Origin: Branchiostoma floridae
Lineage: Eukaryota; Chordata; Leptocardii; Amphioxiformes; Branchiostomatidae
DNA: 64,000 nt
Direction of reading: 5' to 3'
Assembly: GCF_000003815.2 (NCBI RefSeq)
Contig: NC_049979.1
Span: forward strand, 10,448,471 to 10,512,470
Shown here: piece by piece, positions 11,042 through 46,657 of the stretch
How the letters are laid out: each line of letters opens with the position of its first letter
How positions within the stretch are numbered: position 1 is the stretch's first letter
The notes under the pieces: generated by a model
What the model was told of the DNA's origin: nothing
Database searches by the model: none
The model's input: the letters and a program-made list of their open reading frames with translations, nothing else
Made by a program: the position numbers and the translations under genes

Positions 11042-12560
11042 TTTGAATATTAGTACATTTACAGTAGTCATGATTTTGACATATAAGTGCCTCGCATTGT
11101 CCATTTTGTGTAGAATGAAATCAATGAAGGACACAATTGTGGAAAGTATTTGTTGCTGTTGCCTGTAAATTTCTGCAGAACTTCAGCGATAAACATTTCT
11201 TACTACAGGTACATGTAATACTTTATTTCTCTTCACTTTGAAGTTTGTGACAATATGACATGAATGACAGATACCTTTTTTTATGAACCATGAATATTTT
11301 TGGAATATAGGCAAATTTAAGCAATTTTAGGGCAATTAATTCAATATGTCTAACAGATTGAAAGCTGTTGGTTAAATTTTTATCATTTGATTTTCTATTA
11401 CTATTTAACAATATTGAAGTTGAAGGGACACATATAAGACAAGTTGTGCGTGTTGAAATATTGTGTGTAGTAGTTGACTATAAGAATAGATTATCCTAGA
11501 CACACTAATGCCTCTTATTGTACATATTATCCTAGATTTTTTTGTTGTGTAGAGCCCTTACGACCGCTGTGGTCATGGGTCGTGAATGAGTGAGTATAGT
11601 ATTGCTTCAGCTTCAAGTGATGTATATCAATAATAATGTGTAGTGTAGAGCCTTTTTTTGAACTAATTCTGTAGTGATGGGTAAGCATTGTCTACACAAC
11701 TATCCTTTGTTATTCATCAGCTGTGATAATTGACTGTGCCTTGTGTATTGCCCTGTCTGACTAGGCGCTGCATAACTACCATTGTGATCCTTGTGTGTGG
11801 GCATGAGCAAGCTTGTTCACATGCAACAGCAGATCACGACCCTATCATGGAAGTTACATTTCACCTCTGAAGGTTCTCCCATGTACCCATAACTCTTTGA
11901 GCTCCAATTGACCAAAGAATTGTTTGTTCAGTTGTGAAATTGGATTGTACTACTGCAGTACAATCTGTGATAGGTCAAGCCTTTATGTGGAGCACCTGAA
12001 ATAATGTGTATGTATCAGATTTGTATACAGAATGTATTTTTCCAAACTATTCAGAAATAATTAGTTTGAAACATGTAGATTTTACATCCTAGGGTGCATG
12101 TACTTGTGAATACTGTAGGTATGCCAGTGACTTTTCCTTGTCATGTCCAACAGAGAGAAGGAATGGATCAAATGCTCTTTGTATTTTGAATATAGAGAAA
12201 GTAATCACTATACTATGTATAAGTGGACTTTCTACTCTTGTATGGTGCCTGTGTCACAAGGAAGATTTATGATGTAATATGATAGGGAGAAATTCAGGCT
12301 TGTAGCACTGCCAATTTTGTATGGTAGCAAGTTGCTTCATTTGGGAAATAGTAACATCCATGCACCCCAATAAAGCTGCAAAATATAAGTCCTAGATTTT
12401 GTTACCATTCATTTGTCCATAGAGATATGGGGAATACAGCCATGCTGTTAGCTGGCCACCTGTTATTTCCAAGCTACTTCAGTTTTATTATTTCACCTTT
12501 TAATCATATATAAATCTATCTCAAAGTCAATGTCTCACTTTTTTGCCATAAATAAAGTAC
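11042..12560 (+). other. 3' UTR and polyadenylation region of the PHF7/G2E3-like gene
   Basis: AT-rich sequence without a credible reading frame follows the stop at 11041. AATAAA signals stand at 12369-12374 and 12551-12556; either could end the transcript, giving a 3' UTR of about 1.3-1.5 kb. No domain-bearing frame is visible on either strand. Confidence 0.6.
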
Positions 12561-12784
12561 ATTTATTTACAATTATCCTGTCTCTTCATCAATTGCTCCC
12601 TGTTTAATCTTATGATTGACAGCTGTGACTAATAGTGAAATGTGTGTATGAAGTAAGACAGCCCTTAAAGATTCTGTGTCAAGTTGTATGTTTTCCCATT
12701 TTGTAGTGTATGTACGACCTATACAAGATGACATAAATGCTAACACTCTCAACATCTGGTTCGGTAACGGACAATAACCCCTAC

Positions 12785-12812
12785 CAAGGAGGTATATCAC
12801 ATAACCTCCTTG
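12785..12812. repeat. Palindromic repeat, CAAGGAGGT family
   Basis: CAAGGAGGT and ACCTCCTTG face each other around a 10 bp AT-rich centre. It belongs to the same family as the palindromes at 5180, 14978 and 46834. It sits between the PHF7/G2E3-like poly(A) signals and the LRRC9 promoter. Confidence 0.6.
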
Positions 12813-12899
12813 CCCCTACTATGGATGAAGCTGTTTTGTCCAAGGAGGTCTGATTTGTGTAAGAAACGTCTTGGCTTTTGTGTACCATGACTACAGGGC

Positions 12900-13081
12900 C
12901 CACCCACTTTCACTAGTCACGTGAGCGCTTTAGTCCAATCAGCAGGAGTTATCTCCGTCCCAAACAAACATCCAAGATGGCGGAGAGGAGATCAAGTTGT
13001 GGGATCAGTGTTGACTAAACCGTTGACAATGTCAGAGTTAAGGGGGGAAATGTCTTAGCTGAGGGCTGAGAGGATAAAGAC
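12900..13081 (+). promoter_or_regulatory. LRRC9 core promoter and 5' noncoding exon
   Basis: An E-box CACGTG (12918-12923), a CCAAT box (12935-12939) and a YY1-type CAAGATGGCGG (12973-12983) lie within 70 bp. YY1 sites of this form commonly sit at or just after a start site. A strong splice donor (C|GTAAGT) ends the presumed noncoding exon at 13081. A plausible acceptor at 13596-13597 opens the exon carrying the start codon at 13647. The motifs are seen; the start site is inferred. Confidence 0.6.
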
Positions 13082-13646
13082 GTAAGTAGACATCTCGCTG
13101 ACTTCATTTAAGGAGGCTAATTGGACGGAAAATGAGTGTGCTGCCATCGACAAATTTGTCACTTCGTAGGGAGGGGGGCAGGGCTAGGGCCATAGTTGGC
13201 TAGCGCCATAGGATGGGACTGGACATTTGTTTCTGACTTGATCGTTGCACGTGGGGTTCCTATAATTCTAGCTTCTTATAATGCTGTACATGTACTTAAT
13301 TTGTACATGAAAGAATCCGAGGTAACTATATTACGCCAACGCAGCAGAGTAGAATTCTGTCCTCCTGTCCTTTTCACATGAGGACGGCTGGTGATCATAA
13401 TTTTCAGAAAGAGGTTTTGGATATTAAAAAGCATTATATGTTTCCTAGTTACGCCAATGCAAATGTCTATTTCTTTGAATCAGTAGCAAAAGCAATAGTT
13501 TTTTACTCAACACAAATGTGCCTATGGATGTACAGTGTCCCGGGGAGCCATTGTTCATCAGTGGTGAAGACCTGCAGCAGCAGACACCAATCCCCAGGGA
13601 CTGATGTTTTAGAGGGTGACGTCAAACTACACATCATCCACCAACC

Positions 13647-37567
<23,921 letters not shown>

Positions 37568-40500
37568 ACTCACAATACACACACTGTGTTTCTTCTTCTG
37601 TTTAATCTGTTAAACAGCCCTTACACATTGCCCTTGGAAGGGTGACTGGCCTAACCTTAACCTTCTCCTTGCTACCTAATCTCATAACCAGTATAATTTT
37701 GAAGCCAAAAGGCTGACTTAGCAGGGAGAATGTTAAAGTAGTTCGCCCAAACCCTTATATTGTAACCTCATTCCTTCATCAGCAAAATCTGTACCAAGCA
37801 CTGATCAATATACCAATCTATATGAAACAAGATAGCATACAGGGTGGAAAAGATGTAAAAAAAACTAAGAAGTCTACCTTTAAGTTACTAAGGTATCTAA
37901 GTAAAAGTAGAATAGTAGCCAGTGCACTGTTTAAAATGTATAGAATATAATGCTAAGCGATATACCATGTGCCCCCCTTAGCTGCTGCTACCTTGTTTCC
38001 ACTAATCCAGCAGTAAGTGACTGTGTGCCTTATTGCAATAATTTCCATACAGCCAGTTGCCTCTTGTGCTGGAAATGTACATACTCTGAAGACGTGTGCA
38101 TGTAGTTCTCTTTTGCTGTAGAGAAGCTTATGTTGCTTTGTACTAGTAGTGAAAGTAGTAGTAGTAGTACTGTTAGTAGTATCCATGAAAGTGTGAAAGC
38201 TTTATCGGTAAAATTATTGCAACATTTTCTAGCACCATGTTATCATTAAAAATGCCTTCCCCAACTGGGAGCTAGAAAATGTTGAGACCTTGCTTCCCAA
38301 GGGAGATTTTTGAAAGATTTAGGTTCAATGAAGTAAAGTGTAGTTTCTAGCACGATGCTGCACTTCCAAGATAGATTAAGTGAAATATTCTCTATCCAAG
38401 TATGCTTAATGCAATAGCACACGGCAGCTATCAATGGATAATGTCTGTTCAGGGAGTCACAGGAAGATGCAGCTGGGGCACCTAAATGTACTTTTTTTTG
38501 TTCGATAGTTTTGTTGCTATATTTTCTTGTTAAATGCTCAGGAGCTGGGCAGGTGTAAATTGTTGGACATTTGAGTCTGGGGAGCCATTGATGCAGCCTG
38601 TAAATATTATGGTAACAATCAGTTGCAGGAGTTCAAGCACATCTGACTATTACAACTTATCAAAATTGATCAAACTGTATCATATGTTCATGCCATAGCC
38701 AATTGACACATCAGTGACATGTCATTACATGTACTGATAAGACAAATGTACTAATACGGAGGTATGACAGATATGAATGGACTATTAAGCCCATAGTAGT
38801 CACTGATTGGATTCCTCAGGTAGTGGACTTAGGCCTAGGAAAACTAATGTTGTATTTCTAATTATGGTCCTGATTGAATTACATATAGGGTTGGTAGGTA
38901 GGGACATTTTGTTTTTGGCTGTCAACATAACAGTGTCAACATTGAGAAGAAAAAAAACATGCGTAGGTTGGAAAACATTTCTACAAAATTTTCATCACTC
39001 AGGTGTTAAATAAAATATTTTATCCCTTGACAGTGGTCAACTCCCAGAAAGGATAGGGTTGGCAGGTTTTGCAAAGGATATTGGGTAACTGGAAACAACA
39101 TTTTTTCCTAGGCCTTTATAGCAAGCCCCAGGGTAGTATTAGTACATTATTTTGCACAAATGTTTCCTGAAAGTAATCAACATTCTTTTTTTTTCTTTTC
39201 ATCCAAACATCTCTTGTACCTTTCCTTTCAGCAGTTGTGATTTTATGTTGCAAATGTCCTTGTCCTCTGAGATCGGAAGTCTTATAGCTGGAAACCTGGG
39301 AATGTCTGAGTTAGCGTAGGAAATAGGTTTGGGTGTTGTATAAATGTAGTTTGTTGATGGAATAATCAGTTTAACATCTTTCTGTACCAAGTTGACATGA
39401 TGGGGGAAATATGGAATAACCATTACAAGGGAAAACAGAAAATAAGCAGATTAATATCTTTGATAATATGTGACCAGCATAAACTCAACTTTGTGTCAAG
39501 TTTACACACGTAATATTTGGTACTACACATTATCCACCAACTTACCAGGCTGACAGCTTGGGAGCAGTACATGTATCTACATTGTAATATGCTTCAGTCA
39601 AACTAGACATTATTTTGCTTATGTAAGACTAAATATATGTAAGCTTCCCTACAGGACTTGGAAAGTTGTTCTGTGGAAATTTTTATGATCAATTTTAATT
39701 GATTGATATGCTGCAACTCCTTTTGTTTCCCATGTTAAAAGCACTAAAAGCTTGATTTTTGTTAATATCTGTTTATAAGCTTAACGGTGCACACACCAGT
39801 TCTTCCGCGACAGGGGTCCGAGCTAGTGCGCGAGAAAAAAGTGACGAAAGGCTTCCGAGGGTCCATGTTTGAGTTGACATTTCTCATTATTTCCTGCGAA
39901 ATGACATTAAACGGTTACATGGCTGAAAAGCGTAGGAAATGGTGTGTTTTCGGTGCAAATTGTGTTTTGGTCCGCGTCTTACTTCCGGGATATTCCTACG
40001 CCTGAATGTGATTAGGCTCGTGACCTAGATTAACCTCTGAAGCGCTGTGTTAAGCCTAGTTGTAATGCCGCGCGCCGTGGATGATTAAAAAAACTGTAGT
40101 ACTAGAATTTTCTTTATAATTAGCTGGATTACTCGTTAGGTTTTCCTCTTTCTGACAGTATCAGTCGTGTTTGCCGGAAAAATCATCTTCATGTTTTTCT
40201 TTCAATGCCAAAATGCCCGATTTTTTGCATTATTTTTTACATGAAAATAATGTTTTTTCCCTCTAATTTTTTAAAATCAGAGAAGTTGAAGGATCGAAAC
40301 TTAGTTTGTCTTGTAGCTAAAGGAATATGCTTTCACCAGATATACAGTTATTTTGCTTCAGGATAATTCCCTGGTAGAGCTGGTCGCTAGACTTTAGGGT
40401 ATGCCGCCTCCAATTGAAACCCCAAATAAACTGGTGTGTGCCCCCTTAATGTCTGATGGCATCAGGTTACAAGTCTCCATCCACCCTACTGGTAGGGACA

Positions 40501-41333
40501 GACATACTTTCTATGTAGACTCGCCAACAAGTCAGTAAAAATGTCAAAAGGCCATGTATTGGATTATACTGCTGCAGTGGTCCTTGAAACAGATGGGCTG
40601 TAGGCAATTCAATTCCATGCAAATTCCATGTCTTCCACTTCAATAGAATAGTAAGTGACAAAACTATTATGCACATGTACAGGGTAGGCACAGAGTTAAG
40701 AGTCACAGAGTTTTGATGGGAAGGCATTTGAAAAACAAGTTGGTTTATTGACTGGTTATAAGAACTGTATATAGAAATTCTTGATAAAGGTATAAATGGG
40801 TATAGAGTACAGAATGGATAGAAATCCTGTATGTGTGCCTCTGGCAGTGACATATCCTTGATGTAAAAAAAGATATGGTGCCATAGTGTATTTTGTTAAT
40901 GTAATTATGTTCAAAACATGGACACCTAAGTTGCCACCACAGATGATTTATTATTTGTTGAAGGGTATATAGAAAAATAAAGCTTTGCAGTACCTATGAA
41001 TGTGTCTGTTAATTTTCTTGAACATTTACAATGTAATCAACAGAGGCATCTGAACCAACAGTCTAATGTTAATTTTCAGGAACATTTAATGTACAAACTT
41101 TAAGACATTTCAACCAACACTGCCTTGTAACCATGTGCAACAATCATAGCTACACCTACAGATGTACATGTAAGTATTACAGCAATCTCATCACCAGATA
41201 GGCTGATGGCAGCCTCAATAATGATAATAGCTCCTTAATTGTTGATTGTGTGGGGACAGCCTAAATTGGACAATAGTAGTAGAGGGCCAAATGTTATCTA
41301 TGTCCTGTCAATTTTTTTTGACAAGACATTTTC
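37568..41333. other. Intergenic region between convergent LRRC9 and CLHC1, including both 3' UTRs
   Basis: No convincing coding frame is visible. Plus-strand AATAAA signals at 39009-39014 and 40976-40981 could end LRRC9. A minus-strand AATAAA (TTTATT at 40947-40952) lies 382 bp past the CLHC1 stop. If the distal LRRC9 site is used, the two transcripts overlap tail to tail. A GC-richer patch at 39780-40080 may be an old insertion. Confidence 0.5.
38220..38284. repeat. Inverted repeat with 14 bp perfect arms
   Basis: CAACATTTTCTAGC (38220-38233) and GCTAGAAAATGTTG (38271-38284) are exact reverse complements around a 37 bp loop. This would form a hairpin in the LRRC9 3' UTR if the transcript extends this far. 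Confidence 0.6.
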
Positions 41334-44300
41334 CTAGGATATCTGTTGGTCGTACAGGTACTGAATAGAAGCAGTCTCCTCAGAGACCTTGTTTAACACA
41401 TATTTGACAATGATAGTCGTGAGCAACTCCAGCCCCACATCCTCGTAGCCATGTTGCTCCGCAGTCTCAGCAATGTGCAACCAGCTCTCGTACGTTGTGG
41501 TGCTGTCATCAAACACAGCATGGTGCAGACTGCCCGAGGGGGACCCTGGGGAAGGTACAGGTAGACTTTGTCATTCAAAGGTCTGTTTAAAGTTCTGCTA
41601 TGTGGGTCTATATACCATTCTTTCACAAGGTCATTCTTAAAATCCCCTACCATAATAGGGGATTTAGAGAATGACATATCGTTGTGGACAACCCTGGAAG
41701 GGATGGACTGACAAGGGAGGATCATCATACACAATGCCAACCCTAAAGATAGAGGCTGCTGACGAGCTGCCATCAAGCCTCCATATCTGCATTCCCTGGA
41801 TACAAGCACGTCTAACCCTCACCTGACAGGGAACAACAGACGATAAACCTGAGAGTGATTGCAAACTGACCTGATGGGAACCTGTCGTGTGTCTCCTGCA
41901 GCAGCTGCAGCCCGATCATGTAGTCCTCTGTCTGCAGCAGCGTGCTGACTGCCTGTCCCAGCTGCAGGGCTGGCGGCTGGTCGTTGTACGGCCGTGTCAG
42001 GGACCGGGCCAGCTCCAGGGACGGGCACGTCTGCAGCACGTGTTCCCAGTCAGCTGCAAGAGTCAGGTCAGAGTCATGTATTGTCTGGATTACTAGCATG
42101 TGAAACAATGATATACCAGATGGAAAAGTAAGATGGCTCACTACCTAAAGCTCGAGAAGGAAAGGAAACTGGAGTTTATCAAACATCTGCTGGAAAGTGC
42201 CCTTTAATTATTTTACAGGATTTTATCTCCAACATCTTGTGAGAAACTGTCTCTGGTGCCATTTTCTCTGTCTCTGGTATTTCTTAATTCAAGTATGGAG
42301 ATGCCAACAAAGCTAATGATAAATCCTGTCAAACAGGCCACTGTAACTTACATGACTGTAATTTAGCAAAGGAGGGAAAGAGCCATATGTATATCATAAA
42401 AGCAAATGATGTCCTACACACCTGTATGGAAAGTCCCAGTGCCGTGTGCATACTCCACCATGTTGTACACCTTGCCTTGGCGGCACATACAGACAGCTGC
42501 CTGCCTGTGTGCCTGTATGGCTGTGAACACCGCTTGTGCAAGGGCCAGGCACACCGGGCCGCTCAGGGGGTTCTGGTCAGCATACTCGCACAGGGCATTG
42601 GCTATTTCCTCAGTCAGTAGCAAGCTGTGGACAAATGACGGTCATACGTTTGTACGGGTAATCAGGTAAAGTGACCCATATGTGTTGGCTCTCCCAAAAA
42701 TTTGCAAAATGAATAGGGCATGTGTCTCTTTAACTTGAAGAGAAGTCTTGTTTCATGCTATGCTCCTTTGAAAAGAATTTGTAATGCAGCTGACTTTATG
42801 ACAGTACAGTTACAATTGTACAGCTGTAAAAGTCCAGGATCCTATGAACATGTTACCTGTTCTGTGCTATCCAGTGAGTGACCAGGTCCAGTCTGTGCTG
42901 AGACAGCGCACACCTGACACACTCCAGACACACCTCTGGGCTGGGCAGGTGAGACAAGGCCGACACGGAGGACATCAGAGCCTCACAGTATGCCAGTAAG
43001 GCTTCAGTCCCCACATCTGGAGGAAGGAATTCAATGCAGATTAGAACATTTATTTCAGCCACCAACAGTCCAAAGTAGGACCGATTTTACGTCAGACCTG
43101 CAATTCCAACTCTCTCACTGAGACTTTTTAACTGTAAAGTCTGAAGCAATTTTGAAATGACAAGACATCATGTGAAATAAACTGAAACTGAAACTGGTCA
43201 GACTGATTCCAGCACTGACAAACATAAATGAAAATGTTAACATGAAAATAAACATGGGTTTCATTTACCTTTAAACTTGGCCATAGTTTCAGGTGTTCTG
43301 AGAATGCCCTTGGGACTGTTCGCAGCATGGATGGCAGCATCCTGATAACACTCCTCATCAAACAGCTCGTGGAACTTATCGATATACTCCAGCAGCATCT
43401 CGGCCTCCTTCTCCTTGTTGGGGTCATCGTCCTCAAAAGAGAAGGGCGTGTCACGCTGACCTGACACACCTGGAGTAACATTTTAGGGTTGGTTAACAAA
43501 AGGTGGTATCAGTGGTTACGCTAGTGGACATTGGATCAAAAAGTCATCATTTCACTTCCAGGCATTCCTAGCTGGTTGTAGTGTCCTTGGGAAAGGCTCA
43601 ACATGGTAGTCATCAGTCCATCCAGATGCAAATGGGTACCTGATTTTGGTTAGGAAGTTCAGAAGGTACAGTTTGTACACATGATTGAGATCCGCCCTCT
43701 GATACCTGCTCAAGACTCGGTGGATTATCCCACTGCCCCTATGGCCCCAAGAGGGACCATACATAACCATGATTTTACCCCTTAGTGAACAGCCTGTCTT
43801 CACAATCCTGTAAGACTACCTGTGTCTGATATTATTGCTGGAGTGGCCACACAGGTAGTCTGCATGTGAAAAAGTATACTTTGAGAGGCTGGCTGTTGAA
43901 GTGCTAATATCAAGTCATTCCCTATAGGTCATTACATTCCAACATGTCATTCCTAGTAACACATTAAGTAGATGGACTTCTCACCTCTAAAAGCAAATCC
44001 CATGGACTGTGTGGTGAGTGCCATAGTGATCAGGTCACTCAGGCTGTGGCTCTCAGGGGGGTTCTCTTTGTAGACTCCAGCAACTTCCACAGCCACCTTC
44101 AGCTTCTGACACCTGTGGCAATTCAGAGCATGGTAGTTGGACTTGAGTTGGAAAATGTGTTTGCTTTGGCTTCAATAGGAAATGTTCCTAATATCCAAAA
44201 GTTATATATAGATGTATGTAGACTAGTGCACTATCCGCTCAAGCCAGTCAACTTCTTTCTAAAAGTAGTCATTCCTCATGATCAGTAAGACAGCCAGATG

Positions 44301-45977
44301 TGCATACATTTTTTGTACTTCCAATGTAGAACTTTTATTTAGCATGTCACACATTTAACTTGAGCCTGAATGAAATGTAGTGAAATCAGTCCAGACTGAG
44401 TAAAAATTCTAAATACCTAAAGTTCCTGGAAGTCACTATGTGACTCTGGCTGTTATCCCGAAGAATAACAGTGGTACAAAGATGTTGGCTGGCTTAAACA
44501 ATAAGATTTAGTGTGTTCCATATGTGAACCATTCTTGATATCTTAATTTGACAGACTCCTATTTCCCAAGAGTCTCGCACCTGTTCTTCAGCCTGACAGT
44601 CCTGTCTGCCAAATGATGTCTCATGTTGACCTGCTTGGTGAGGGTGTCCTTGAGCTCCTGTTTCCTGACCTTTGGGGCATACTTGGTGTTCCTGCTGATG
44701 TGCAGCTCCTTCAGCTGATGCTCTAGCTTGGTATGGTACCTGCTCAGGGTCTTCACATCAGTGCTTTCCTCTAATGTTAAGCCTAGGGGCACAGGGAACA
44801 AATGAAGGATATCATCAATCATGAAAGCAAATGGCCTGATCAATGACTTGGCCATGAAAACTTGTGATTTGGACTGTTCTTCAGAGAAGACTCACCGGGC
44901 AGGGGCCTGAAGTCTGTCCGTCTGGGCTTCTGGGTACTTTTGTCATCTTCGTCTTTCTTCAGCATGGCTTCTCTTGCTGCCCTTACACGGTCCAACTCTG
45001 CTGCCAGGCGAGCATTGTCCCTCTGGATCACCGACATTCTGCCAAGTGTGAATTAGGTAAAAGTTCAACAAACATGGATTCAAAAGAACAAGTATTTTCT
45101 GCAATACTCATAGTTTTTTTCCCAATCAATAAATCAATTAATAAATCAGTTGATCTATCTATCCATCAATTAAGGAAGCAATTAATCAATAGATTTTTAT
45201 TGCTCTACAAGCTCCAAGGTAACCAATCAGATTGACATAAAGATAAGACCCTTGGATATTATGTTACCGATAAAGCAGAAACATTTTTGGCAAACTGATG
45301 ATACATGTAAACATCAAATTCAAGACTTTAGAGTACTTTTGTTGCAGTTCCTCTGCTCTCCGCCTGTAGTTGACGACTGTGGTGGGTTCTGCAGCAGTGG
45401 CCTTCAGCCTCCCCTCCAGGTAGAAGGCTTCCCTCTGGCCCTCTCGCAGGTCCTCAATCACAGCCTCGTACTCCGCCTTGATGGCTGTCAGAAGGTGACA
45501 GTACGATGATGCATGCTGGATCAACTGTGGAGTCATAATGGCCACCAGTTAACACGATGTCACATGTTGAACCAAAGGAAAAACATAATCATGAAAACTT
45601 AGGTATGAATACAATTACTAGGCATGAATACAATTACAAACATTACTTCAAACACTTTGGCTTTATCAAAAAGATTTTGCATTAAAAAGACTCAAGTATG
45701 TTTACAGTTGACCAAACCATTTAGTCAATATCACAAAGTAGCGGTACAAATTCTGTAGTGACCTGGTACTTTTACTGCAATGTAATAAAAAATGAACCTG
45801 ATCAAATGCATCCTTGAACACTGTATATGACAGCTCATTGGGGCCCCTGGATGATGCACGCAGTCTGGCCAGCTCCACCTGGATGGACTTTTCCAGTTCA
45901 TCCAGCGCTGCCCTGTCTGAGCCAGTGGCAATGGGAGGGAGGACCCTTCTGGGTGTGCCAGGCACTGAACTGGACAT
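41334..45977 (-). CDS. CLHC1: Clathrin heavy chain linker domain-containing protein 1
   Basis: The minus-strand coding exons are 45798-45977, 45337-45524, 44896-45038, 44581-44782, 43985-44112, 43269-43469, 42857-43016, 42422-42624, 41871-42053 and 41334-41545. Phases close exactly, giving 599 residues against about 586 in human. The N-terminal half (residues to about 290) is helical coiled coil like the TSNAXIP1 N-terminal domain, with a long charged helix around LAAELDRVRAAREAMLKKDEDD. The C-terminal half (about 290-599) is alpha-helical repeats resembling the clathrin heavy-chain linker, containing LLEYIDKFHELFDEECYQDAAIHAANSPKG-type helix pairs. The biochemical role is unestablished; expression in mammals is testis-biased as I recall. 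The ATG at 45977 follows an acceptor at 46008-46009 in the same exon, so a 5' noncoding exon lies upstream. It is head-to-head with DYNC2LI1 and tail-to-tail with LRRC9. Confidence 0.82.
43504..43757 (+). mobile_element. SINE copy in a CLHC1 intron
   Basis: GTGTCCTTGGGAAAGGCTCAAC followed by GATGCAAATGGGTACCTG, and a body ending in CCCCTATGGCCCCAAGAGG, repeats the arrangement of the 1888-2300 SINE. The pol III boxes near 43505-43570 are decayed. Confidence 0.5.
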
Positions 45978-46657
45978 GGCTCCAGGGTTACAGGTGCTTG
46001 TTACTTGCTGTTGAAAGATTGGGAAGATTACAAATACAGTTTCACAGAATAATCTAGAAAACATCATGGTCACCATATCAACTCCATACCCATTATTTCA
46101 TGTATTGTTTAGATTTCCATATCAAAACCAAAATCAGCTATCTAAAACAAGATGCAAATGACCCATATGCAGGCCAAATGCCAGTGGTTGGTTCTCCGTC
46201 ATTCTATGCTATGCATATGATTTGTATGCAATGTTTTTACTTTTTTTGGTTTGTTTAGATCATAAAAAGAGTGGGAGGGGGGCGATGAAATCTGACACTT
46301 CTATGCCCACCTACAAGAAATGTAAATTCCAACGTTCAAAAGCAGCAGTAAGCCATCGTATCAAATGCATTATATTCGCGACGAAGTCATATGACTATAT
46401 TTTTGCGGCCGGTGTGAGAAAACAGACAAACCAACCTCAGAAATCGCTCAAAAACCAACAACAATCGTCCTGCTTCCGTTGTTTACACGCACCATGGTGA
46501 GCACCACATATTCTGATGACGTCATGCAGAGAGCCCGCGTTCTGATGACGTTTCACACATTCCACTGTCCCAAACAGACCGGCGAAGTTGGAGAGCAAAG
46601 AGGACTGAAGTTTGAGACGGTTTATGTGGCCATTCTGAGCAGAACTGTGCTTTCAAC
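45978..46657. promoter_or_regulatory. Bidirectional promoter of CLHC1 and DYNC2LI1
   Basis: The two start codons are 680 bp apart and diverge. A full CRE TGACGTCA (46517-46524) and a half site TGACGTTT (46546-46553) lie 140 and 112 bp upstream of the DYNC2LI1 ATG, in a GC-richer patch from 46370 to 46560. The noncoding first exon of CLHC1 should start in the same interval. I looked for an RFX X-box and found only a weak match at about 46488-46503. Confidence 0.55.

Noticed and set aside
39780-40080. Possible transposon with GCTTAAC ends
   Set aside because: The inverted ends match over only about 7 bp and no target duplication is visible. Only a GC shift supports it.
46488-46503. RFX X-box in the CLHC1/DYNC2LI1 promoter
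   Set aside because: Only the CCATGG centre matches the X-box consensus and the outer arms do not, so it is too weak to call.
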